From Lepisosteus oculatus (taxonomy: Eukaryota > Chordata > Actinopteri > Semionotiformes > Lepisosteidae), in assembly GCF_040954835.1 (NCBI RefSeq), contig NC_090711.1:2301501-2365500 (forward strand): a stretch of 64,000 bases of DNA. The letters run 5' to 3'. A model generated the notes under the pieces. That model ran no database searches and was not told the DNA's origin. It worked only from the letters and a program-made list of their open reading frames with translations. Numbering within the stretch: the stretch's first letter is position 1; the number at the start of each line of letters is the position of its first letter. A program made the position numbers and the translations under genes. Shown here piece by piece: positions 46,681 to 57,781 of the stretch.

Positions 46681-48340
46681 ACCCTCTCGGCAGCAGGAAG
46701 CAGGAGACCTGTGAGGCTGGGGTCACCCCTGGCCGGAGAGCTGTGCTAGTTGCCCCCGAGTCTGCTGCCCTGCGAACCGGGTGACACTTTCTGCTGCAGG
46801 ACGTCACCCAGCAGTGCCCAGCTCTCATTCTTGCTCTGCAGCAAGAGTCAACGGAGAACAGAGTCTCGCTCAGATCAGCGGCCCCACATCTAGGAACCTC
46901 GCTGGAGAAGTCTGGGTGAAGGGGATCGCCCCTCGTGGGCAGCAGCAGCCTGGCACCTGGGATTCGAACCCGCGACCCCTCCGGTTCAGCGTCCAGATTC
47001 CCTGGTCCGAACCTACCTGTGCATCACCTCTTCATTCACTCATCCGTAGGCACTGGTGCATGGAAAACCCGGCTCGCTGCAGGAGCGAAAGAAGGCAGAA
47101 GACAAACGGGGCCTCGCTGGGTCCGTCGCTCCCTGGAAGTGCTCGGCGGAGAAACGGGGCCCCGACCAGGCAGCGCTCGTCACAGCTCCAGCTCCTCCCG
47201 AAAGCACCCAGAGGTCATACGGGGGACAGAGCAGGCGGGCCGGAGAGTGGAGGGGGAGGCTGCAGGGTTACTGGCACCAGCCAGGTGCGCACGCGGCGGG
47301 TGTCGTCTCCATCAGCTTCACCCCCGGGCGTCCCGGGAAGCAGGCGACTCCCCTGAGAGTAACAGGACACAGAACAGAGGTGTGACTGTGTGGCCCTGCA
47401 GTCAGCACCAGCAGGACCAATCAGGACCATGTGTACAGCGTGCAGGACCAATCAGGACCATGTGTACAGCGTGCAGGACCAATCAGGACCATGTGTACAG
47501 CGTGCGTGGGCAGGCACGTGTTTTCATCTCCAGCCATGGATCCACTCATGTATTTTGCTTATTATTATTATTATCGCTCGTTAAACTTGTCGATTATACC
47601 TCTTTGAAGCTCGTTTAACACGCTTTCATCCCAGTAACTGGTATTTAACGAGCTAGGAATGCGTTGTAATACATCAAATTGACGAAAATGACACTTGATG
47701 TTTGATGTCAATGTTTGTCAGTGTAGAAATGTGCCCTGCGCTTGCAGACAGGTAGGATAAGTGAGGCCCCGAAGCACAGCACACAGGGGCCCCAGGCCTG
47801 TGTCCAGAAGGTCAGCCTGGCCCCTTTCCATGATTATGAGGCTTGCTGTGCCCCTCTCCCCCCTGCTGCTTCCAGGGGGAGGCTGGGCAGGTTGTCACAG
47901 AGCTGTGGGGGGGCGGTTGTCTCGCAACTGTGAGCATGGATAAGACAGCATGAAAATCGGCACGTTATGCACCTCAGAAATAAGGCTTTGCAGTTCTTAT
48001 TTGCAGTCCTAAACCACCAACCAAACTGCATCCTTTGCTCAGAAACAATTGGGTTCGGTTTCCAAACAAACACGCCAATCTTTTTTCTCTTGTTGCACAA
48101 ACAGCACGCACTCCAGCACACACAGGTGCGCACGCTGCAGGGGTAAACAATAACGATTCTCGGTCCTGCCCTGCTCCAGCCGGTACGTGTGGAACGGAGC
48201 TGAAATGCAAAAAATGTGAGGTTTCTGTCCTGTAAAACATGAAGGATATGTATATTTATTTTTCCTCAAAAGATCACAGACTTTTTTCATTTTCTTTTTC
48301 CGACTCTCCTTATCTAGTCTGGTTATGCAACGGTATCTCT
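46681..48340. other. Intergenic stretch with short repeats, no gene seen
   Basis: A tRNA-like B-box segment (antisense GATTCGAACCCGCGACCCC) is near 46960-46985, probably a decayed tRNA-derived SINE. A 31-bp tandem repeat lies at 47413-47505. Open frames here (to 227 codons) run through these repeats and look like chance. Confidence 0.4.
47413..47505 (+). repeat. 31-bp tandem repeat, three copies
   Basis: Three perfect units start at 47413, 47444 and 47475. Each begins AGGACCAATCAGGACCATGT and ends GTACAGCGTGC. Each contains one CCAATCAG, the optimum NF-Y binding core. Confidence 0.95.
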
Positions 48341-48370
48341 GACTGAAGTAGGGCTGTTAAAATATGAACC

Positions 48371-48430
48371 AGCGCTATAAATAGCAGGGGCTGCAGCTGG
48401 AGGGGGGGACAGGATCTTTTATATAACCAT
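48371..48430 (+). promoter_or_regulatory. TATA/MEF2-like promoter core, orphan
   Basis: CTATAAATAG (48375-48384) fits both a TATA box and a perfect MEF2 site. An E-box CAGCTG follows at 48394-48399, and a second TATA-like TTTATATAAC is near 48418. This mix resembles striated-muscle promoters, but no coding exon follows in the next 9 kb that I can recognise. Confidence 0.35.
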
Positions 48431-51114
48431 CCCCCAGCAGACAGTGTGCTTTCATCTGGAGCTGCGCTGGGGCCTTTGCCTCTCTGGAAGCACAGGGAGA
48501 CAATTATAGAAATTGAACAATGTCCACAGAAAAACACCATTCGGAACGATTTCGTAACGCGCAGGCAGACAGCCCTCCATGGCCGGTGCTGTGATCGACG
48601 GCTGTCTCCTCCGAGCGCGCTCCGGAGTCTCCATCTGCACTCGGGTGCAGGGTTTTCGACTGGGGACACGCGGAGCTGCTGTTTCAGTGTCGGGTCACGA
48701 GCTTTCAAAACCCAGCATCTGCCTGGAAAGTGTCTTAACGCACATCCGAGCCCTGGGAGCCCATGTCGTTCATAGCAGTTCACTATGACAAGAGTTAGTG
48801 CTTTGTGCATTTTTAGACTATTGGGTGAGAGAGGTTTGGCTTAACCGGCTTGGTTAACGGGCCACAGGACGAGGAGACTCGAACCCCAGCCACAGTGAGT
48901 GGACCTAGGGGCAGCTGCAGGGTGTGTTTGATATACAGAGCTGATTTCCGTGTGATTAGTAGCAGCTGTGTGAGAGCGGACTTGTTGCTGTTATCCCTCC
49001 TGAACCTCAGTTAATGACTTCCACTGAGCGTGGTGTGTGAAACAGGTGGGCCCGACCCCACCCTGTGTTCTTCCTGAAATCAGTGGTGACAGCGCCACCC
49101 GGATCCCGCACAATCGGACCCTGGGCCGGCGCCCCGGCTCTCTCGTCCCCCACAGCTCCCCTGGGCCAGAGAGGAGGTACAGTATGCAGGCAGGGACTGA
49201 GGGACCGAATGTAACTGCAAGAAACAGGAAATCGTTTCAAAAGCTAACCCTTAAAACATTGACTGTTTACGGGTGAATACGTATGACATTTTCAAAGCCA
49301 TTCTGAATCCTTTGCTGAGTCTAGCGGAGTCCAACACACACGCATTCCTATCTCTGTCGATTAATTACGGGATGGACGAAGACCAGTTATCGCTTTCGCA
49401 ATGCTAGAAGCTGGACCCTCAAGAGGATTAGAGCTCTGTTTCGCGTTTCAACGGTCAAAGTAATACCACACAGAGACACCTGAGATCAAACAAACGTGAA
49501 AAAAACATATTTCACCTTTCAGAAACATGATTTATGTCACCTGTAAAACACTGCAACCTGAAATCTGACCTTATTCCGTTTCCTCTGAATTCACTGTGCA
49601 CATTCCTTCCCCGATACAAACTTCATTCCATTTATAAATCCTGTTGGAAGACCAGAAGATCGAATGAAACACGCATTCCGCATCCTGTATAAGACTGTAA
49701 GACTATGCGGTGGGAGCCTGTACTATCTCCATGGGGAATACTCATTCCCAAACTTCTGACAGCTCTGGCTGAAGCACAGGCAAGTCCACGACCTCAGCGA
49801 CCGTCAGACCACCTTCTCGCAGTCTTCGTGAAAATCAAACGTTTTGCAACTAACCATGTAACATTCTGGCATATAATCCAACGATGGAACACAAAGTTAC
49901 ACCCTGATCGTAACGCGGTTTTTAATAGCAAGCGAATACACTGCATCAAAATTACCTAGTTGAAGATTTTTGTGTTGGAGGGCGGAGGTCATTTAAACAT
50001 TCCCCCTCCACACAACGTGATCGGCCTCAGTTCTCGGTTGATTTTCTCGAGAATCTTCAACGCAATTTCATTACCCCTGCATCGCTTTGAAAAGATAACA
50101 CAGAGTCTTTGGCTCAAGATGGGTGACGTTATCGTTGAAATTGTAGCCGTGTAAGCTTCACGAAAAAATGTTCCTACAAAACTAAATAACACGAATATCG
50201 CTACCCTGGACAGCGCGACGTAGTTCGCAATAGAATTGCGTTGCTCATGGTCTGCAAGCACGGATTTAATGAGGAATATAACTCATTTCATAACATTCAT
50301 CTTTATTTTACAAACATAAAAATACATAAAAATAACAATAAAGTTAAGAAATAAATAGCTGATACTCACTGCTTCAGATTATATATACTGTCCTGTTTCT
50401 CCTTTTCATCGATTGATCATGTTGAGAACGTCTGCCGCACGTGTAAAGAAACAATAAACCACAACTCCCATGTTTCCCGGGACGCCTGGAGGAAGTGACA
50501 ATCTCTAGGAGGTGGGGCTAAAGTTCTTGAATACCAGTAAAAGAGAATCTACAGTCTTGTCGGACATCTACGCTTGTTTGTGGATTTACTCGTGGAATGG
50601 GGGCACAAACATTAGCTTCGTAGCTAATCCAAGTGTTTATGGCAAACAACAACGGAAAAAATAAACAAATGACTGATATATTTCACAACAGTGGCTTGTA
50701 ATTGCTTCCACTCAAAAAATAAAACAACAACTCCATTGTTTGCCATCTTTATCGGAGAGTTCAAGCAATTTGAAAGCCAGGTGTTGCCCTCATAGTCATC
50801 TCCATTGACAGAGGCGTGAGACTGTGCACATCACGTATATGCTGACTGTAGCCGTACGCATCGCATAAGGCTTGTTCAGCGATGGTGACTGTAAAGATGT
50901 AAAGAACTGAGTGTATTCTTTCAGTGGTGCCCAAGACTATGTCTTCTCTGTGTTCCTGTGTTGTTCTCTTCCTCTGCTTCTCTTTTCCAGCGTGTCCCCT
51001 CTCCCTGCCTGTGTCCTCTGGTTTCTGAGTGCAGGTCCAAAATGAATCACTCAGCGCAGATGGCTGTTTCCTCTCTGACTGCAGGTCTGACTGCAGGGCC
51101 TGGGAAAACCGCTC
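48431..51114. other. Intergenic stretch, nothing recognised
   Basis: No domain-bearing frames, RNA genes or named repeats. AT content is high from 49.5 to 50.8 kb. A CACGTG E-box lies near 50433 with ETS-like GGAAGTGAC near 50491, so a weak promoter is possible. Confidence 0.35.
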
Positions 51115-51352
51115 TGTCCCCTCCTGCGCTCCTTCACCTCTCCATCGTTTCATCTCTCTCATAATCCCGTGTTTCTCTCTCCCTCTCTCCCTCAGTCCCC
51201 TGACTCTCTCCTTCTGCCTCCCGTCTCCCTCCCCCTGTCCCCCTGTCCCCTGTCTCTCTCCCTCTGTCCTCTGTCTCTCTCTCCCTCTCCATCTGTCTCT
51301 CTCTCCCTCTGTCCTCTGTCTCTCTCTCTCCCTCTGTCCCGTCTCTCTCCTT
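51115..51352 (+). repeat. Polypyrimidine (CTCTCCCTCTGTC) tract
   Basis: About 240 bp in which the + strand is nearly all C and T, with repeating CTCTCTCCCTCTGTCC words. Long homopurine-homopyrimidine tracts can form triplex DNA. The minus-strand open frame here (RERETEDRGRE-type) is only its shadow. Confidence 0.85.
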
Positions 51353-53960
51353 TCCCTGCTCAATCATCTGAACAATGCAGCTGCTGCAGCAGAGCCCCCT
51401 GGGGCTGGCGTAGGGCTTCCAGATGCCGCTAATGTCTGTATCTCAGCTGTTTACAAGCACAGCTGACACTGTCCCCACTGACCCTGAGAGAGGGCACATT
51501 GCCAGCCTGTGCTGTGGGTCTCTAACCCTTCTCCCAGTGTGTCCCAGCACACCACAGATCTCTTTACTAAGCGCTTTCATTCTAGGACTTCATTTTAAGA
51601 GTTCTGAAGTTGCTTTTACAAGAGGCGTGCAGATTGATTTGACGTGATAAAAAAGAGATGAGAAAAAAAAAACATTGAACCTCGACTCCCCCAATGCTCT
51701 AAAGTGAATCCTGGGATATTCAGTAAAGTGCCGTGCATTTGGCTCACTGCGTTATTTCTGTTTTAATGGACGCAGTTCATCTCCTTTTCTATGGGTTGCA
51801 GTTTCAAATCCCTTTCAAACACTCAGAGGGGGACTGGCCTCGAGAGCAGCTAAGTGCACCTCCGGCCGCCAGCGCACTGGCACAGGCCTCTGTGGTGGGG
51901 CAGCGGGGCAGCAGGGACTGAGGCAGTACCATCTGTCGCCTGGCCACCTGCTCCCGCGGGCGCCGCGGGCACCGCTGTGGGCCAGGCTCCGTGCCCGTGG
52001 GCAGGCCGCAGCGAAGGCAGACTCTCGGGGATGAAACACACGCACGGCACTCGCAGGCCTGCTCGGTTCGGGCCCGGGAGTCTGGTACCGGGTCAGGCCA
52101 GGGCGGGGAGCCTCAGTCTCTCCCCCTGCCAGAGGCCCGGGGCCCGGCCTCGTGCTGATCAGTGGGGACCGGTTTTAATTTCCTGAAATGCTCCGGGATC
52201 TCCAGCAGCCCCATCCTGTAAACTAGAGCACCTGAAGCCCCCTGCCTGCTGTGGGTTCGAGCCGCCTGTGTCTCGCCCGGCCAGGAGATCCGGGACATTT
52301 CCTACATCACTGAGGGGCTCCTGGAAGAGCTGGGACAGAAGGAGGAAAGTTGCCACCAGGCCTGATGCCACTATCTTTTCTGCTCGGAAAATCACAGTGT
52401 AAAAATAATGTAAATGATAGTCATAATATAACAATTATAATATGAACAAGAGCGTTATTAAGATGAGCAACATGCACAGAGCGACTCTGAATATTTACCG
52501 GATGTTGTTATGATTATGATTATGATTATGATTATTATTATGGCAGCGCTCTGTTGAATGTGTGCGCAACGAGTGGCCTAGATTCTCCGGAAGCGGATTA
52601 GCCGCGTCGGAATCGGTGCGGTGTGGGATAATCCAGACTAGCGAGAGAGTCTGCAATATGCGGGGCCGGGCACCCCGGACAAACACGCCACGGCTCCCGG
52701 TCCTTCTGGCGATCGCTGTTCTCACCGGCGGTATCGTTAGCACTGTCGCTGCCACTCGGTACGCGAACGACGCGCCGTGTCTCTGCGTCTTAATGTATTT
52801 TTTGACTCATCCGCCCGCTGTCGCCCTGGCCCCTCTCCTGATCAGAATGTTGCCCACGTCAAAGTGAACGCCGTCTGCGCGGTCAAGTCTCTTCATAATC
52901 GCGTCGCCGGAGAGGGGATGACGGTATCTGGCCACAGAAACTCTCTCGGATAAGCCCACTCTCTCCATTTGTTGCTCTAGTTCAAGTTTGACCAGACGGT
53001 GAAGTGCAGTTATGCGTCCGACATGATCACGAAGACGACGAATGCCGGAGTGATTGTGTGTATATATATATAGCATATAGCATATATAGCATCTGTTGAA
53101 CAGAAAATACCGTACTGAAACAGCAATAACATTTAGCTCGATACAGGAATCGTGAAAACATTTTTTTTTATTATTATCGAGACGGTGCTTAAAAACTGGT
53201 TGGCACCCACAATTAAAGACGACTTTAAATGACGAAGTGGTACAACGCATGAATCATCCGTGCAATGAAGCCGTTCTCCATACTCACCCGACCCGTCTTT
53301 GGCGGCGAGGAAACGAGTCCCGCTCTCCGAAAGTCCTGGACCGAGACCGCGGCGCTGGACGCGCTGAGCTCCGGCTCCCCCGTTACCGGCAGCCCCCGCC
53401 CGCTCCCGCTCCGTCTTCCTCTCGCTCACACTCGGTCTAATGAGTCACTGCCGCCCCTCACAGCCCCTCTGTCCAGCCGGACTGCCGCATCCCCCTCTGT
53501 CAATGCAGCAGCAGCATCAGGACCTGCAGAGATTTCTCCTTCGCGGTTGCTGTGGCAACACCGAGTGCCAGCATGCGCTGATAGACCGTATCTGTGGGGT
53601 TTACACTGTATACGTTTCTGCTTCTCTCTGCCTCTCTCTCCCCCCCACCCCCCTCCTTTAATTTATCGTCTGCTATCCTGATGATTTAGTGGTTGTTTTG
53701 CACCGTATTTGAAGGGAACATGTCACCGGAGGAGACAACAGCACGCCAGCACGTACCCCTGTTGAACGCCGCTGTCAAAAGCGAGTGATCTTCATTTCAA
53801 GGGCTTGGTGTTGTTTTACGAAAAGTAATACACGTGAATATTGTTAAACGAATATGAATATGAGCTCACAATATTAAAACGCCGTGCTATCCTTTAACTG
53901 TTTGATTATTTTTTTTTAGGTGGAGTTTTTTTACAGGAGGCTATAACAAGCGATTCTTCT
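51353..53960. other. Intergenic stretch with one possible orphan first exon
   Basis: It contains an (ATTATG)n tract at 52507-52541 and a CpG-rich patch at 52560-52760 with an ATG at 52658. That reads a short hydrophobic N-terminus before a GT (52759). The patch at 53260-53430 is also CpG-rich. No complete gene can be assembled. Confidence 0.35.
52507..52541 (+). repeat. (ATTATG)n short tandem repeat
   Basis: About five to six ATTATG units, the last ones decayed to ATT repeats. Confidence 0.85.
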
Positions 53961-53969
53961 TTATTCCAC

Positions 53970-54350
53970 ACGATTGGTGGCCCGGTAGGGGGCGCTCTTC
54001 TCTCCGGGGGCAGACGTTCCGGTCCATGGGCCCGGTGGCAGTTTCTCGCCCGTGCTGTGGGCCTGCGCCGTGCGTCCCGCACACAGGCGCGCCTCCAGAA
54101 CCAAGCGCGTTAGCTCAGCGTGTCCGGAGTGGAGCCACCGCGGATATTGTGGTGTGGTACACTCTGGGGTTGGCCTTTCCGGCAGCTTGCTCTGAAGCCA
54201 CTGTACCTCATCCTGTATGGATTCACGCAGTTTGCCACGGGGGTCTACATAGTCCCTCACGTCCCCAGTGGGTGATGCATTTTAGGGGTGGGGGAACTGA
54301 CCCTCCTATATACGAGTAGCGCTCCGGGATTAAAGGCGCTGTACAAATGC
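53970..54350 (+). mobile_element. Diverged SINE-like sequence with CTCF-like motif
   Basis: GATTGGTGGCCCGGTAGGGG continues as GCGCTCTTCTC and parallels the central part of the 5S-derived SINE at 195-535 (GGTGGACCAGTAGGTGGTGC). The piece at 54310-54350 (GCTCCGGGATTAAAGGCGCT then GTACAAATGC) is like a retroposon 3' end. How the parts connect is unclear. Confidence 0.4.
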
Positions 54351-56540
54351 AGCAGATCAACCACTGCACGGGGTTTACAAGAGCACTGACTGACTGGCAA
54401 CACTGCGTGATGCGTGTTACTTTAATCCGCTCGAGCAAAGACACGGAACTTCTCCTAAAACCCTAACCTATTTTCGGCAGAAATAGGCCACGATTCGTCA
54501 TGCTGAGGAACGGTGCGAAAAGAACCCCCCCCCCCCAGCTGTGCGACCCGGGAACAAGCGCGTGTTCTCTTTGTTCCTCAGGAGGCCGAGAAATTGTACC
54601 TGGGCCAATAAAGTGATTTTATCCCGAGGGAGGGGGGCCACCTCTGATTGACACGTCCTGCGTTCGCACCGCTTCACCAGCGACGTTCTACGTGCTTTTC
54701 AAAAAGTGAAACATTGAATTTCCAACAGGAAGAGAAGCCCTGTTGCTGCAGACCAACTAACCGAAGCTCCATCCTAAAGAATTAATGAAACCGCGTAACT
54801 CCCGTCTTGGCCTCACAGACACAGACAGACCGGGGCGTCTCTCTTCCGGAAGGCACAATGCGCTTGTGCCTTCTAATACTGTTTGCAGTTACAGTGGAAG
54901 TGATGACATTTAACTCGCTTTTGAGCTTCTTTTTTGCTTTGCAGAGCGGTGCCTCGGGCTTGTGGGTAGTTCAACAGGGTACGTTTATTTATACAAATAA
55001 ATCCGTTACATTGAATTAGAAACTGGGATGTCCCCCCATCTTCTTTCACGCGCAGAAATATGCCTGTATCCTCCGCTCAGAGCATTGCTGAAGTGTTTGG
55101 AAAAAGGGCTGCCGGCGGGGAATTTGGCGAAACGCGGGACGCGCGCTCTGGGGAAATCACCCACCCGTGTCGCGCAGTCGTCGCCATAAACCCACTGAGT
55201 ATAACCCGGCGGTGAAGTTAGAGTTCTGCGCTGCAAAGAGAGGCCGGCGGTGTCCTATTTCTGGAAGCCGTCAGGGCTCCAGCACGCAGGTGTAAGTGGG
55301 GCACTGTGCCGCGCCGCTCGCCCGCCCCCGCCCGGCCCCGGCACCTCGCCCCGAGCGGATACCAGCGCCATCTGTTACCGCCACCCCAGCGCTGCAGCAT
55401 CCGCCCGCGCTGCGAGGGGCTGGCGGCGTCTCCGCGGGCTGGCAGATTCGTGTCGCGCAGAGAGCAGCGAGGTTAGATAGAGAACAGGGACCGGGCCTTC
55501 GGTTCGCGCACAGGAAACAAAAACAAAGCAGCGGACAGAGTGAGACGCTGGCCCTCTGGGCTGTGGGGGTGTGTACATACTGGCTCTGCAGTCAGGGTCC
55601 AGGCCCGGTTCACGCGGCGGCTCGGAATGGTTTTAATATACAGTAGCAGCCTCGAGCCCCGGGTTTCCAGCCTCAGCCTTTACGCAGAGCAGCGTTCATT
55701 TCATCACGGACAGGAGGTCCCAGGTCCCAGTCCCAGTGTCCAACAACCAGCTGGGTGGACCCGGCCAAGTGGGAGCTTATGCGTCCCTCTGCTTCCCTGC
55801 CGTTTCTCTTCATGCTTGGGACCTGTGTCGGATGTCCCCGCTTTCGACAAACTACAGTCGTGTTGGAAACTGACCGTTTCCTTTTCGCTGAGAAGATGCT
55901 TTTGTCGCACTGTGTAGCAACGACGCGGTACTGCGCTGTGCTGATAGTTTGCACTCGCTGCAGATCGCTGCGCGCAACCAGTGTTTCACAGAGGTGCCGA
56001 TGCGCACTCCAGAGGAACAGGCGCAGGTCCACACGCTGGACGGCCGGGAAATGAGTGTTAATTTCGATTTTGGTAAAACGTTCATCCTTTTCTCTTCTGG
56101 GCATTACATACAATCCTGCGTGCATTTCAGACGTGTAAACATCACGTCTGGATAAGATCTTCGGTTCAATAACACACTAAAAACCAAACAATCTACATGA
56201 CCCGCCTCTTGTCCGCGAACTTTTATGTTTTTGGTGTTCTGGTTGTACTTTAACTGTCATTTCTTCTGTAAACAATAAAAACGAGTTTGTTAGAAGTCAG
56301 AAAATAAGCCAGTATCAAAAGAACCGACTCCCACCAGTCAAGAAAGGTAGGAACTGCGCCTGTAGATAATATCGTATGTCGTACCCATTTAAATAACCAT
56401 ATCATATAAAAAATGAAGTTTTAACAGTACATAGTAATCCCTTTGCTAATTAAAATACAGTAATAACACCATTTGCTCCTGTGCTGCGCAGACGGGCACT
56501 CCGCTGTAGTGTGCGCGCTTGGCGCCTCCCTGCTGTCTTG
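54351..56540. other. Intergenic stretch, no gene seen
   Basis: CpG-rich at 55.2-55.5 kb without a supported exon. Open frames up to 150 codons occur on both strands, none with a recognisable domain. Confidence 0.35.
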
Positions 56541-56544
56541 TCCG

Positions 56545-56620
56545 CTAGCGCCACCTGCCGTTCACACGGCAGAGGTGTTCGGCCATTGTCTCTAGGGGCT
56601 CTGCCTCCCCCTGGCGGTCA
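56545..56620 (-). promoter_or_regulatory. Tandem CTCF-like motifs
   Basis: CTAGCGCCACCTGCCG (56545-56560) and CTGCCTCCCCCTGGCGGTCA (56601-56620) both resemble the reverse CTCF core (AGCGCCCCCTGGTGG). They point the same way and lie about 60 bp apart. They sit between the empty stretch and the TBC1D20 promoter, so a boundary element is plausible. Confidence 0.4.
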
Positions 56621-56886
56621 TGTCTTCTTACTACAGGCGCGGTGTCGGAGTAGCGTTTAGTAAGGAGGGATTGAGCTGGAGAAAAGCTACAGAATAAAAA
56701 CCGCTCCAGAATACAGCAGGTGCAGAAATACCATTGTGTGGCTGTAGCGATTTAAATTAAGCTCCTGTATTATACCTGTATGATACATGACGTGTGTTGC
56801 ATATGTGTGTTTATATCACAGTGTTTTTGAAAGTTAATAACGGAACGAGTAGCATGCTCATTTAATGACTCACTAAATTCACATAT

Positions 56887-56950
56887 TCAGTTTTATTGGT
56901 ATGAAACCGGTAAAATACAGTGTTGCCAAAACACATGGAATTTGACCAGG
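56887..56950 (-). mobile_element. Interspersed repeat, second copy of the 24745 type
   Basis: TTTTATTGGTATGAAACCGG then TACAGTGTTGCCAAAACAC matches the element at 24745-24830 (TTTATTAGCATGACCG, CAGTGTTGCCAAAGC). Confidence 0.45.
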
Positions 56951-57299
56951 TCTATAGCGTGTACTATCTGACAAGGTAAGGCGAGTCACTAACTAAAGAC
57001 CTCACTGAACAACGCAGAAAGCTATTGCTGGGTTAATTGTATCTGCTTTGGGCGACACTGTAACTCAGCAGTCAGGCCAATTTGTTTTTAAAAGATTTTT
57101 TTTATTAAATGTATAAAGAATTTACAAATACAAATACAATCCGAGGATCAAATTAGGTACAAGATAACAAACACAAACAGAAAAATAAGCAGTTAACCGC
57201 CAGAGGTAAGAAGTCAGGCCAATACTGTTGAAATACTGTGATACTGTGTTGAAAGCAACACAGCGCCATCGACGTGCGCCGCTGACAAGCGTGGCCCCC

Positions 57300-57781
57300 C
57301 CCGTCCTCCGAACTACAGGTCCCGGCAGGCACCGCGGCGCGTGACGTCATCCCGATCAGCTGTGAGCCTGGACCGCGGCCCCCGCTCACGGGCTTCTGGG
57401 CAAAAATGACGCGCTGGTCGGCTGGCGCATATCAACACCGAGCTCTCTGAAAGGGAAGACCTGCCGTGCCCGAGCTTGGGTTCGACTTCCCTGCTTCAGA
57501 GAAGCCTTCTGGGTGGCGTTGGAGCCTTTTGGAGTGCGGCGAGGTGACGTAAGGCCGGACCGAGAGCTGGGGGCCGGCGGCGATGTGGCCTGGTTTGTTT
57601 TGCGTTGGGGGGGTGCGAGGAGCTGGCTAGGATGTGCGCCCCTGCCTGAGCCTGTCCCTGGCTTATTCCTGCCCTGTTCTGCGTTGCTGTCGCCGATAAC
57701 AGTATTTCCTAGCGCCAGCCCAAGAAACACAGCCGTGGGTGAGACGAGAGCGCACACTGGCCGGCCTACAATGAGCCGAAG
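57300..57781 (+). promoter_or_regulatory. TBC1D20: TBC1D20 promoter and leader
   Basis: AACTACAGGTCCCGGCAGGC at 57310-57329 fits the ZNF143/THAP11 promoter motif (ACTACAATTCCCAGCATGC). A perfect CRE, TGACGTCA, follows at 57342-57349. The block is CpG-rich and TATA-less. The start codon is at 57782. The exact start site and any leader intron are not determined. Confidence 0.55.

Noticed and set aside
46950-46990. tRNA-like B box (antisense TTCGAACCCGCGACC)
   Set aside because: No matching acceptor stem or A box, so not a tRNA gene. At most a decayed SINE head.
46935-47618. 227-codon open frame on the plus strand
   Set aside because: Runs through the 31-bp tandem repeat and a tRNA-like segment; openness comes from the repeats.
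50761-51363. 200-codon minus-strand frame rich in Arg-Glu-Arg
   Set aside because: Antisense shadow of the polypyrimidine tract at 51115-51352.
52807-53250. 147-codon minus-strand frame (contains VKLELEQQMERVGLSERV)
   Set aside because: Looks partly protein-like but has no recognisable domain, no good splice borders, and an AT-rich N-terminal half.
54807-55019. Small frame with hydrophobic MRLCLLILFAVTVEV segment
   Set aside because: No promoter, splice or homology support; AT-rich chance frame.
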